NCBI GenBank assembly: GCA_029259935.1
Contig: JAJDEH010000009.1
Coordinates: forward strand, 1-64,000
Length of the DNA stretch: 64,000 nt
Origin: Planctomycetota bacterium
GTDB lineage: Bacteria > Planctomycetota > Planctomycetia > Pirellulales > Pirellulaceae
Reading direction: 5' to 3'
Shown here: piece after piece, positions 18,806-27,544 of the stretch
Layout: each line of letters begins with the position of its first letter
How positions within the stretch are numbered: position 1 is the first letter of the stretch
The notes under the pieces: model-generated
What the model was told of the DNA's origin: nothing
Seen by the model: the letters and a program-made list of their open reading frames with translations, nothing else
Databases searched by the model: none
Position numbers and translations under genes: made by a program

Positions 18806-19312
18806 ATGGATGATCCGCTTTATTTTGACATGATCGAAGTCGGACAGCGTTGGGAGAGCCCGCGGCGCACGGTGACTCAAGCTGATGTGAGCATGTTCGC
18901 CGGACTCACGGGAGACTATGATCCCTTGCACATGGATCATGAATTTGCGCGTAATTCGCCGTTCGGCCAACCGATCGCGCACGGCCTGCTGGGAATGTCG
19001 TTTGTCGCGGGGTTAGCTAGCAACGCGCCGCGCGTTCATACGGTTGCCTTCGAGTCGGTCGCCAAATGGGACTTCATGCGCCCCATTTATTTTGGTGACA
19101 CGGTTCACGTGATCAACGAAGTGATTGAGAAAAGCCCGCAAGGCAAACGCCGCGGGCACGTCCAATGGAAGCGCCAATTGGTAAATCAAAAGGGCGAAGT
19201 CGTTCAGGAAGGAATCTTTGAGACGCTCGTCTCCGTAACGCCTCGCACCGGGGCAACCAAGCCAACTCAAGAGTCCTACCGCATAGCGCCCCAATCGATC
19301 CGCGCCAGTTGA
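18806..19312 (+). CDS. MaoC-like (R)-specific enoyl-CoA hydratase family protein
   Basis: A 168-residue hot-dog-fold protein. The segment 'GLTGDYDPLHMDHEFA' is the hydratase-2 motif, with the catalytic Asp37 and His42 both present. 'SPFGQPIAHGLLGMSFVAGL' is the conserved overhang region, and 'DTVHVINEVIEKSPQGKRRGHVQWKRQLVNQKGEVVQEG' is the usual C-terminal half. Such enzymes hydrate trans-2-enoyl-CoA in fatty acid or polyhydroxyalkanoate metabolism, or act on related thioesters. The substrate is unknown. The RmlD-like gene follows 19 bases later and could be co-transcribed, though no functional link is obvious. Confidence 0.85.
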   Translation: MDDPLYFDMIEVGQRWESPRRTVTQADVSMFAGLTGDYDPLHMDHEFARNSPFGQPIAHGLLGMSFVAGLASNAPRVHTVAFESVAKWDFMRPIYFGDTVHVINEVIEKSPQGKRRGHVQWKRQLVNQKGEVVQEGIFETLVSVTPRTGATKPTQESYRIAPQSIRAS

Positions 19313-19331
19313 CACTGGGCGCGGCCTGCCA

Positions 19332-20342
19332 ATGATTCGCAATACCTCGCGCCCCGCCGACGAAATCCTGCCCTTGTTTGTGCGAGGCATCGCGGGCGTT
19401 GCCGGCTACAATGCGTTTAATCATTTCCGTCATAAGTGGCCCGGTCGTGTTTTCGGAGAACGGCGGTCGGACTATTGGCCCCTATCAGGACCGGGCATTC
19501 TAGAATCAGATATCGAAGATATGGACCGGTTGAAACGGCACTTCGATCAGCATGACTTCAGTGCCGTACTCAACTGTGGGGGAAGTTGCAAGCTGAAGTC
19601 CTGTGAACTCGATCCGGAACGTGCCTGGCGAGTGAACGTCACGGGTTTGGAAAACCTGCTAGACGTGATTGAGGGGACCGATGTTCGACTCATCCACACC
19701 TCCATCGATTTGGTTTACTCTGGCACCGGTGACGGCAACTATCTGGAAGACCACCCCACGGATCCGGTGACGGTTTACGGCAAAACCATGGTCGCCGCCG
19801 AGGAGTTACTGCTATCGCGCCGACCCGACTCCTGCATTCTGCGCATCTCATTGCCCATGGGAGTCAGCTTTAACGGCCACGCCGGCGCGATTGACTGGAT
19901 TCAATCGCGATTCAAACAAGACAAGCCGGCAACGCTTTACTACGACGAAGTGCGGACCCCGACGTACACCGATTGTTTGAACAACTTGTTCGAGACGGTC
20001 TTAACGAACGAGCTGTCGGGAATCTTTCATGCCGGCGGCCCGCGCCAATTGAGCCTTTACGAAATCGGCCAAATCGTCAACCGTGTCGGCGGCTACGATC
20101 CAAACTTGCTGATGGGCTGCCTTCGCCGCGAGGCGGGACCGATCCCGCCGCGCGCCGGCAACGTGACGTTGGACTCGTCACTGCTCGAAAGAACCTTAGG
20201 CTATGCACCGTTTCAAGACTGGCCGGCCTCGCCCGGTTTCGTTCCCACCGCCCCCGATTGGCACTACGATCGTCCCGCGGGAGAAGAACGTTCGCCGAAA
20301 GTGTTGTCGGAGTGCCTGTACGAATTCCCGCCAGGCAGCTAA
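19332..20342 (+). CDS. RmlD-like NAD(P)-dependent sugar-nucleotide reductase
   Basis: A 336-residue short-chain dehydrogenase of the RmlD-substrate-binding type. The nucleotide-binding loop reads GIAGVAGYNA, with the GxxGxxG spacing. The core reads 'FSAVLNCGGSCKLKSCELDPERAWRVNVTGLENLL', 'LIHTSIDLVYSG', and 'PVTVYGKTMVAAEELLL', giving the catalytic Ser/Thr-Tyr-xxx-Lys set. RmlD reduces dTDP-4-dehydrorhamnose, but many homologues act on other sugars, so no specific product is claimed. It converges with the next gene, with only 15 bases between stops. Confidence 0.75.
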   Translation: MIRNTSRPADEILPLFVRGIAGVAGYNAFNHFRHKWPGRVFGERRSDYWPLSGPGILESDIEDMDRLKRHFDQHDFSAVLNCGGSCKLKSCELDPERAWRVNVTGLENLLDVIEGTDVRLIHTSIDLVYSGTGDGNYLEDHPTDPVTVYGKTMVAAEELLLSRRPDSCILRISLPMGVSFNGHAGAIDWIQSRFKQDKPATLYYDEVRTPTYTDCLNNLFETVLTNELSGIFHAGGPRQLSLYEIGQIVNRVGGYDPNLLMGCLRREAGPIPPRAGNVTLDSSLLERTLGYAPFQDWPASPGFVPTAPDWHYDRPAGEERSPKVLSECLYEFPPGS

Positions 20343-20357
20343 GCGCTCGATCCGGCG

Positions 20358-21836
20358 TTAGCGAGGTTCGAGCGTGAAGGAAGAGACTCGCACGTTTGCG
20401 TTGTAAGTTCCCAGGTATAGCCAGTCGCGGCGTGGGACTTGCCAAAGTTCATCTTGAGATAGTTCAGCGACGTTACCCTTCCACGAAAAAATGGGCCGAT
20501 CGTTGGCCGTCATGGCGATCGAGTTGCTCGAAACTTGGATTTCGATTTTCACATCCAGGCCGCGCGGCAGAAGGGGTCCCTTGTAAGTCGTCGAATTGTC
20601 GTTTGCCTTCTTTCCATTGACTCGCAAGATTCCCGTTGTTCCCCCGCCATAACCGTCAATCACCACATTGCAGGGCTGGCCTCCGACGACCACGCCGAAT
20701 ACGAATGCATCGGGAGCCGATAGTCGGGTCAGGGTAGCGCGCAGTACATACGAATCGGGCAAATCGACTGGCACTTGCAAACTGCCAAGTCGTTCGTGAT
20801 TGCAGGTGATGGCCTTGTCTTCCCGAAACCAAATCCCCCGATTCGTATCCACTTTGGGATCAATCACCTGCAGCAAATCGATTTGGCCGTCACGGCCCTT
20901 CATCACCTTGACCGCCTCTTTGCGAATTGGCAGAAAGGTGCGCGGATTCTTGCCATCGGTTGACGGACGGTAGCCAATGATTGTTCCCGACTGGTAATGA
21001 TCGAGATTCAAGGTCAGTCGAGAGATCGTGCGCTTGCCGCTATAGTTTTGATGCAGGATATGGACGGCATGGGGAGCCAATACTTCTTCCACGATTGCCG
21101 TGTGATGCCCCATCGAGATGGAAGCCTGACTCTTGGGATCGACGAATTTAGCACTCTCAAATTCTAGAATGTCTCCGGGCAACAGCGCCTCATGATCCGC
21201 CAGGCGACGTCCGAAGACATACGTCCCGAACCGTTTTAGTCCCGCGTTGGAGAGCGCTTGATAGGCTGCGGTCGAGCACTCGCCATCCCCGATCGGCTGG
21301 CCAAGGTGACGCTTCACAAAACTCGCAACTTGTTGATTCGCGGCCGACGCATTGGATCCCAACGCAACATGTTTGGGAGTGAGTTCCACCGTTGCCGAGT
21401 GAATCACTTTCGCGCTGCCTGGTGAGTACAAAGAAATCCTCAGGTTCAGCTTGTCTCGACGCCGGTTCATTTGCACAACCACCAGTTGTTCGGAACGTCC
21501 AAGCTTGGCCCATCTGGCGATTTCGGTCCTGCTGATGGGGCGATTTCCGTGCGCCAAATACGCCAGCTCTGGAAAAACTTCGGCATCACGCGTTTGCCAA
21601 CCACCTTCAAACAATGCGTTTGTAAAGGCTGACTGAATCGCCGCCCGAGCCCGCCATGTCCAATCGATCTTGGTCAGATCACGGACCGCCACCAACGCCT
21701 CGCGAACTTCACCCTTGCCCAAAATCGACGCGCAGGCCGGATCGATCGCGGATCGAATCGCGGGATGCTCAACGGCTCCACATGGCTCGGCCAGCGCCGC
21801 AACAACAACTAATAGGATCAGTCTGCTTCGCCCCAT
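20358..21836 (-). CDS. Secreted NlpC/P60- or CHAP-like cysteine peptidase with a LamG-like C-terminal domain
   Basis: A 492-residue protein with a signal peptide (RLILLVVVAALAEPCGA). The central region carries the features of papain-like amidases: 'GDGECSTAAYQALSNAG' (Cys187), 'LLPGDILEFES', and 'ISMGHHTAIVEEV' (His244/His245), then 'HILHQNYSGKR'. The last 170 residues (from about 320) resemble concanavalin/LamG-type sandwiches in planctomycete proteins ('RGIWFREDKAITCNHERLGSLQVPVDLPDSYVLRATLTRL'). It may cut peptidoglycan peptides or other amide bonds outside the cytoplasm. The peptidase call rests on motif spacing and is moderately sure; the sandwich domain is better supported. Confidence 0.6.
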   Translation of the reverse strand: MGRSRLILLVVVAALAEPCGAVEHPAIRSAIDPACASILGKGEVREALVAVRDLTKIDWTWRARAAIQSAFTNALFEGGWQTRDAEVFPELAYLAHGNRPISRTEIARWAKLGRSEQLVVVQMNRRRDKLNLRISLYSPGSAKVIHSATVELTPKHVALGSNASAANQQVASFVKRHLGQPIGDGECSTAAYQALSNAGLKRFGTYVFGRRLADHEALLPGDILEFESAKFVDPKSQASISMGHHTAIVEEVLAPHAVHILHQNYSGKRTISRLTLNLDHYQSGTIIGYRPSTDGKNPRTFLPIRKEAVKVMKGRDGQIDLLQVIDPKVDTNRGIWFREDKAITCNHERLGSLQVPVDLPDSYVLRATLTRLSAPDAFVFGVVVGGQPCNVVIDGYGGGTTGILRVNGKKANDNSTTYKGPLLPRGLDVKIEIQVSSNSIAMTANDRPIFSWKGNVAELSQDELWQVPRRDWLYLGTYNANVRVSSFTLEPR

Positions 21837-21924
21837 GCCTAGGTCTCACGATTTGTATGGAAGAGGGTAAATCACCAACGATTTATTTTCGCATCCGGTG
21901 ATCAACTTGCAAGTAGGAAACGGG

Positions 21925-23775
21925 CTACTTGGCCTCCGCCCTTCGAAGCTTAACCGGGCCCAGTTGCCATTGCTTCGCCCAAACAGTTTTTCCAGTTCGG
22001 TGATCAAACTCGCGCAACGCGAAGTTCGCCCTGGCGATTGGCTCGCCCAAATACCGGCCGCCACCCATGCTTCCCAGGACAATTTCACCCGCGCCGCCAA
22101 TACTGCTGGACCCCCAGGTCCCGTCAAGCTTGGCGGGGGCGCGGTCAATGCCGAACTCGACATTGTTTTCGACCCAGGCGCTTTTTGGAAATGGAAAGTT
22201 TCGAGTTACCACAACCTGCAATTCGCGCGATCCTTGGGCGATACTCGCGTGATCCAGTTCTTTCAGTTTTACGGTGACGAACTTGTTAAGGATCGTCTCT
22301 TTGCCCGACGCGGAAAGTTGGCCGATCTTCCAGAGTTCCGCTAGCGTCGTTTTGGCGACGTCCGTTCTAGCATCATCCTTGGACTCGGCGACGCGAATCA
22401 AATGCTGTTCAAGAATCGATCGCTCAAACAGCCATAGCTGATTCAGCATCTTCCTTGTCGTGCTGTCCGCCGACTGATAGCTTTCTAGCCAGGCGTCCAG
22501 ACCGTCGGCTTTCGCCAGGTCGTATGGTTTTTCGAGAACCGGTTTGGCCCGCCGCCACCATTGATTTAGCGGTTCGATGTCGTCCAGATCGAAATCCAGT
22601 CCCAAATCATGCCGAAGATTTGCCAATGCCTGACGGCCGGTCGGATGGTCCGACCTTGCCCAATCAATCAACAACGGCAGCAAACGCGGGTGCAAGTAAC
22701 TGTGAGCGGAACTCAGCACCGAATGACTCAGACTATTCGTCACGCCATCGCTACCTCGACGATGACGGCGTCGCACTTCTTGCACAAGTGTGACGAGTGC
22801 GTCGACCGCTTTCGGGTTCCGTTGCCAATATTCGGAACTGTCGCTTCGAGTACTCAATCCCGCCAACAAAGCTTGCAAGTTCCCGTCCTCCAGCGAAAGC
22901 AGTGGGACAATGCAGTCGACGGCCCGATAGTTGTTGATTCTACCAATTGCGGTGATCGCGGCCGCGCGAATCATCACATCTTGCTCGCGGGCTATCAGCC
23001 GGGCGACCGGCTCAAACGCCCTGTCGGAAAATGGGACCTCGCTTATGAGGTGCAACAACCTGACGCGTTGGTTCAGATCTTTGGATTCTTGCAGCGCATC
23101 GAGAATGACCTGTTCCTCGATCAACTTCGTGGGGGCGATTGCCCGAGCGACTTCACGCAGGTGATGATTCGGCCACGTTCCTGGCAGCCGAACCTCGTCG
23201 GCCTGCCGTGCCTGCTCGTCAAGAAACGCCACCAATTGCGCCGCCCGTTCTGCCGAAGGACGCTCGGCGGTGAGCTCGCGCCGACGCTTGGTCAACGCGA
23301 TTATTTCATTGGTGGCAGCGAGGAACTGCTTACGTGTCAAGCCTGGATAGACCGCCGGCTCGATAACTCCGCGCAGAACCATCCCACGACCCAGACCGTG
23401 ATGCGTCAAATAGACGCCCTCCGTGCCCAGCCCGATGAGACCGGGCAGCCCTAACGCGGGTTGGCGCGTCTTGGTTAGGAAGGCAACGACCTCGATATCC
23501 TCACCCGCCGGTACTCCCATCGCGTTGCGCATCCGTTCTCCGTAGGGACCACCCTTGAGTTGGATGTTGGCCATGCCCATTCTTGTGCTGGACAGTACCT
23601 CCTTGACGGTCAGCCGCTCGCCTTCACCCAGAACGCCAACGACGATCAGGGTGGCATGCTCGCAACAATAGTTCAGATCAAACTCTGGCTGAATCTCGGC
23701 GGATGCTGGTTCGGGCCTCGTCGTAAGTGCGACGACAAGCAAGACGAAGCAGGCAAGTCCGCGGTTGTGTGTCAT
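21925..23775 (-). CDS. Secreted HEAT-repeat protein of unknown function
   Basis: A 616-residue exported protein. I choose the ATG at 23775, which has GGGAAG eight bases upstream and a signal peptide (LACFVLLVVALTTRPEPASA). A GTG at 23799 overlapping the NUDIX stop is an alternative that would add eight residues. The N-terminal 130 residues include 'YCCEHATLIVVGVLGEGERLTVKEVL', a small domain that recurs in planctomycete exported proteins. The middle (about 200-330) contains HEAT-like helix pairs ('VIRAAAITAIGRINNYRAVDCIVPLLSLED'). The C-terminal third is unassigned. It likely serves as a protein-binding scaffold; no enzymatic motif was seen. It follows the NUDIX gene directly. Confidence 0.55.
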   Translation of the reverse strand: MTHNRGLACFVLLVVALTTRPEPASAEIQPEFDLNYCCEHATLIVVGVLGEGERLTVKEVLSSTRMGMANIQLKGGPYGERMRNAMGVPAGEDIEVVAFLTKTRQPALGLPGLIGLGTEGVYLTHHGLGRGMVLRGVIEPAVYPGLTRKQFLAATNEIIALTKRRRELTAERPSAERAAQLVAFLDEQARQADEVRLPGTWPNHHLREVARAIAPTKLIEEQVILDALQESKDLNQRVRLLHLISEVPFSDRAFEPVARLIAREQDVMIRAAAITAIGRINNYRAVDCIVPLLSLEDGNLQALLAGLSTRSDSSEYWQRNPKAVDALVTLVQEVRRRHRRGSDGVTNSLSHSVLSSAHSYLHPRLLPLLIDWARSDHPTGRQALANLRHDLGLDFDLDDIEPLNQWWRRAKPVLEKPYDLAKADGLDAWLESYQSADSTTRKMLNQLWLFERSILEQHLIRVAESKDDARTDVAKTTLAELWKIGQLSASGKETILNKFVTVKLKELDHASIAQGSRELQVVVTRNFPFPKSAWVENNVEFGIDRAPAKLDGTWGSSSIGGAGEIVLGSMGGGRYLGEPIARANFALREFDHRTGKTVWAKQWQLGPVKLRRAEAK

Positions 23776-23795
23776 GACTTTTGCTTCCCAATACG

Positions 23796-24332
23796 TCACG
23801 GCATTGAAATGATCTTCTGCTCGAGCAGCAACAGTCCGATCATTGTTTTCGCATCTTTGACTTGGCCGGTTCGCACCAGCGACATGGCTTCGTCATTTGA
23901 GACCACAAAATTTTCAATCCGCTCGTCGGGTTCTCGCCGCGGTTGGCCCTCGGAAAGGTCGCGGGCCACGAACAGGAACATCCGCTCGTCGAGGATACCT
24001 GGTGAGACGTAGAAGGTGGCCACAAGTTCCACGGAGGTGGCGATCAGCCCCGTTTCTTCCCGCAGCTCGCGAATGGCGGCCGAATTGGGCTCTTCGCCCG
24101 CGGACAAGGTCCCAGCCGGCAGTTCGATCAGCGTTTCGTCCACGGCCAGGCGATAATTTTTAATCAGGCAGATCCGGCCGTCCCCCAACAGTGGGATGAC
24201 CACCACGGCACCGGGATGGCGAATTACCGCGCGCTGTAGCAGTTTCCCGTCAGCTTCTGTTTTGCAGGCTTGGACAACTCGAAATCGTTCCGTTTCCAAT
24301 AGCTGTTTTTCGAGGGTCATTTTTGAATCCAT
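23796..24332 (-). CDS. NUDIX hydrolase (ADP-ribose pyrophosphatase type)
   Basis: A 178-residue protein. The NUDIX box is complete: 'GTLSAGEEPNSAAIRELREETGL' matches Gx5Ex7REUxEExGU, with the metal-binding glutamates present. The upstream 'GAVVVIPLLGDGRICLIKNYRLAVDETLIELPAG' is characteristic of ADP-ribose pyrophosphatases of the NudF kind, which hydrolyse ADP-ribose to AMP and ribose 5-phosphate. Length is normal. It is upstream of, and almost abuts, the HEAT-repeat gene. Substrate is by family resemblance only. Confidence 0.9.
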   Translation of the reverse strand: MDSKMTLEKQLLETERFRVVQACKTEADGKLLQRAVIRHPGAVVVIPLLGDGRICLIKNYRLAVDETLIELPAGTLSAGEEPNSAAIRELREETGLIATSVELVATFYVSPGILDERMFLFVARDLSEGQPRREPDERIENFVVSNDEAMSLVRTGQVKDAKTMIGLLLLEQKIISMP

Positions 24333-24501
24333 GAGAACAAGTGTCCCGCCGCCACGTATGGAGAAGGGGGCACGATTACGGCGGGATTTGCGTTGTTTTT
24401 CGAGTTTGATTGAAGAGAGGAAAACGAGTTGCTAGGATACTTGAGTTGAGACGTGAGTCCAAGTTGGCGGTGTGTCTTCCGAACGAAAATGAATCTCGAC
24501 A

Positions 24502-25569
24502 ATGCGCGAGTACAATATCTGGAGTATCAGCCTTGGACGTTGGGGCGGAGTAGCCGTTCGCCTACATATCTTCTTTCTGCTTTTCGCCGCCCTCACGCTG
24601 TACCTGAGTTGGCTCGCTCCCAGCGGGCCCTCCTTGGTACGCAAGGTCGACGCGGCCGCGGTCATCAGCGTCGTCGTTCTTTTTCTGAGTGTTGTCTGGC
24701 ACGAATTTTGGTATTGCCAAGCGGCCCGCAGGTTGGGCTGCACGATCCGCGAATTGGTGCTGGTGCCGTGGGGCGGGTTGTCATCCGTCGTCAATTCACG
24801 CGATCCACGGTCAGAGTTGATTGTCCATCTGGTGGGGCCTCTCTCGAATGCGGTCGTTTGCGTCATTTGCATTCCCGCGATTCTTCTGATGCTTCCGAAT
24901 ACGAATATCCTTGGCCTGCTGCATCCGATTAGTCCGAGCTTACAAATCGGCGCTGACGCCACGGCAGCGGGAAAAATTTTGACCCTCGTTTTCTGGGTCA
25001 ATTGGATGTTGTTTTTGGTTAACTTGATTCCGACTTTTCCATTCGCGGGCGGCCGCGCGCTGCAAGCAGGGTTGACGAAGTATTTGGGTCGCGCCGGCGC
25101 TAAACTGGTGGGCGTTCGTGTCGGCCAGATCTCGGCCGTGTCACTGCTGGTCTTCGCCTGGCTCATCCGCGACTCTTACTCCGAGTCGATGGTGCCGGCT
25201 TGGTTTGCCCTCTTGATGCTGGCCATCTTTTTGTTCTTCAGCGCTACGTTCGAGCCACATGCCCAGGCCACCGATCGAGATGCGGCCGAAGATGACTTGT
25301 TTGGTTATGACTTTTCCCAAGGCTACACAAGCTTGGAACGCAGCAGCGAATCCTTGGATGACGACGAGGCAAGTCCCATCTCGGAGTGGTTGGAGCAACG
25401 CCGCCACACGCGAAAAAAACGCGAAGCGGAGCAAGAAGCCGAAGAAGAACAACGCGTGGACGAAATTCTAGCCCGCCTGCACGACGGCGGAATGGCGATG
25501 CTCTCGGATGATGATCGCCGGCTGCTGGAACTCGTCAGCGCGCGGTATCGTAGCCGCCTTAACAACTGA
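24502..25569 (+). CDS. Site-2 protease (M50)-like membrane protein with lost catalytic residues
   Basis: A 355-residue polytopic membrane protein. The layout is that of M50 proteases: an HE-containing helix, a 'VPWGGL' strand, 'HLVGPLSNAVV', and 'NLIPTFPFAGGRAL'. However, the zinc motif HExxH reads H67-E-F-W-Y71, so the second His is Tyr, and the usual DGG aspartate is Ala182 (AGG). It should not bind catalytic zinc. The C-terminal cytoplasmic part is charged, and its last 40 residues ('RVDEILARLHDGGMAMLSDDDRRLLELVSARY') look like the small domain often found at the end of rhomboid-like proteins. A pseudoprotease role, such as binding a membrane substrate, is inferred. Confidence 0.75.
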   Translation: MREYNIWSISLGRWGGVAVRLHIFFLLFAALTLYLSWLAPSGPSLVRKVDAAAVISVVVLFLSVVWHEFWYCQAARRLGCTIRELVLVPWGGLSSVVNSRDPRSELIVHLVGPLSNAVVCVICIPAILLMLPNTNILGLLHPISPSLQIGADATAAGKILTLVFWVNWMLFLVNLIPTFPFAGGRALQAGLTKYLGRAGAKLVGVRVGQISAVSLLVFAWLIRDSYSESMVPAWFALLMLAIFLFFSATFEPHAQATDRDAAEDDLFGYDFSQGYTSLERSSESLDDDEASPISEWLEQRRHTRKKREAEQEAEEEQRVDEILARLHDGGMAMLSDDDRRLLELVSARYRSRLNN

Positions 25570-25810
25570 CCACGGTTTACGTTTCGCGACCGCTCCGCTG
25601 ATTCTTTTCGAGCCGTGGTTGGCCTTCTAATCGGCACAATCGGTTCCATCCTCCGGAACTCGCATTTGGAAGCCACCCATCCGTGTGATCCAATTGCATA
25701 GAGCTCCACCGCGATCTACGGTTTTCAAAAGAGCTTATGCGAATCCTTGCGCCGGCACCTGGCGCGATGGATTTTTCCGCTGATGGATACTGAAGTCGTC
25801 AAGGGCAGAC

Positions 25811-27460
25811 ATGGCAACCGTTACTGCTTCCAACCTGATCGCTACGCCACCCGTTAATGATTCGGGCGGTTGGCAGCATTTGGCGTCCGAGTTGCAAGAG
25901 TGGTTTGGCATCGAGTTTTCCATTTGGACGACGGAAACGTCCAGCTTCGTCCATACAAGCAGCGAGTTGCCCGGAAGCGACGATGAATTTCTACCCACTG
26001 TTGTCGCCGGTCTCGAACCGGGCGACAAGCCCCAAATTCTCGACGAAGAAAACGGCATCGTATTGCTGGCCATTCCGCTGCGGATTCGTGCGAATCGGGC
26101 TTGGGTCGCCGTCGGACCTTTCGTAACCCAACCGATCGACACCGACGCCGATCTTGAAGGGGCCCAACGAATTCTAGCGGCTGACGTTGAACCAACACGA
26201 ACATGGGTCGCCAACCAGACGATCTGGGATCGCCAGGCGCTGCTCAAAGTAGCGTTGGCGGTATCGGCCAAGATGTCGGCCGATCAGCGCGCGAAGCGGT
26301 TAGAGCGAGAGGTCGAGAAGGTCTCGGATAATCTTGCCTCGACCTACGAAGAAATCTCGCTGCTTTACGGCGTCACACAGAATCTGCGGCTGACCAGCAC
26401 CGACGAAGAGATTGGCAAGCTGGCGTTGGATTGGCTGATCGACTGTATTCCCGCGGATGGCGTGGCATTGCAAATTGCCCCGCCGCTGGACGATCGCAGT
26501 ACAACTTTCGATCCAGGCGTGAACCCCGACCTGCTTGCGGTCGGTGAATGCCCCGTCGACGCCAAAGATTTCACGCGACTGGTAGCCATGATTTCGGCGG
26601 AAATCGACCGGTGGCCCTTCGTGGGCAATATGTCGATCACGCAGGCATCCACTTGGGCGTTTCCCAACATCCGGCAAATAATTCTCGCGCCCCTGAGGGA
26701 AGGCGACAAATGCCACGGCTGGATCGCGGCCTTCAACCGCAGCAACGGCGACAGTTTCGATTCGATGGAGGCAAACCTGCTGCACTCGGTCGCCGCGATT
26801 CTTGGCATCCACAGCGGAAACCACGAGTTGTATCGGGAGCAATCGAACTTCATGGCGAATGTCGTCCGCGCGTTGACATCCGCCATCGATGCCAAGGACC
26901 CCTACACTTCAGGGCACAGCGATCGAGTGGCCCGGATGTCCGTTCGGCTGGCAAGGACTCTGGGCTGCGACCGTGAAACGTTGCGCACCATGTATATGTC
27001 GGGGTTGCTCCACGACATCGGAAAAATTGGGATCGAAGACAGTGTGCTGCGCAAACCGGGCCGGTTGACGGAAGCCGAGTTTGAACATATCAAGTTGCAT
27101 CCCCAACTGGGCTACAACATCCTTGTGGATCTCAAGCAGTTCTCCGAGGTGCTTCCCATCGTGCTGCACCACCACGAACAATGGGATGGAGAAGGTTACC
27201 CGCATGGATTGGCCAAGAACGAGATCCCGTTCATGGCTAGAATTTGCGCGGTGGCGGACTCGTACGACGCGATGACCAGCGACCGCCCTTATCGACGGGG
27301 AATCTCGGTAGCGGAAGTCGAAACCATCTTCCAAGAGGGTGCGGGTCAACAGTGGGATCCCGACGTGATCGCGGCCTATTTCGAAACCAGAAGCGATATC
27401 TACCGCATCAGCCAGCAACAACGGGAACGCGTTTCGCTGGACTTCCAGCAGTGGGCTTAA
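25811..27460 (+). CDS. GAF-domain HD-GYP phosphodiesterase
   Basis: A 549-residue cytoplasmic signalling protein. An N-terminal sensory region (about 20-150) leads to a helix with coiled-coil character ('RAKRLEREVEKVSDNLASTYEEISLLYGVTQNLR'). A GAF domain spans about 190-335, then the HD-GYP domain about 355-545. The HD pair is H401-D402 in 'LLHDIGKIGI'. 'VLHHHEQWDGEGYPHGL' supplies the distal histidines and the GYP motif (462-464). HD-GYP enzymes hydrolyse cyclic di-GMP. All key residues are present, so it is probably active. It stands alone, with a 241-base leader. Confidence 0.9.
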   Translation: MATVTASNLIATPPVNDSGGWQHLASELQEWFGIEFSIWTTETSSFVHTSSELPGSDDEFLPTVVAGLEPGDKPQILDEENGIVLLAIPLRIRANRAWVAVGPFVTQPIDTDADLEGAQRILAADVEPTRTWVANQTIWDRQALLKVALAVSAKMSADQRAKRLEREVEKVSDNLASTYEEISLLYGVTQNLRLTSTDEEIGKLALDWLIDCIPADGVALQIAPPLDDRSTTFDPGVNPDLLAVGECPVDAKDFTRLVAMISAEIDRWPFVGNMSITQASTWAFPNIRQIILAPLREGDKCHGWIAAFNRSNGDSFDSMEANLLHSVAAILGIHSGNHELYREQSNFMANVVRALTSAIDAKDPYTSGHSDRVARMSVRLARTLGCDRETLRTMYMSGLLHDIGKIGIEDSVLRKPGRLTEAEFEHIKLHPQLGYNILVDLKQFSEVLPIVLHHHEQWDGEGYPHGLAKNEIPFMARICAVADSYDAMTSDRPYRRGISVAEVETIFQEGAGQQWDPDVIAAYFETRSDIYRISQQQRERVSLDFQQWA

Positions 27461-27544
27461 CGCCTCGGCACGATTTTGCTCATGTGACCGTAATCGAGCC
27501 CGCGACCCCAGACACTCAAATCACACTGGCGGATCAGGCGATGT

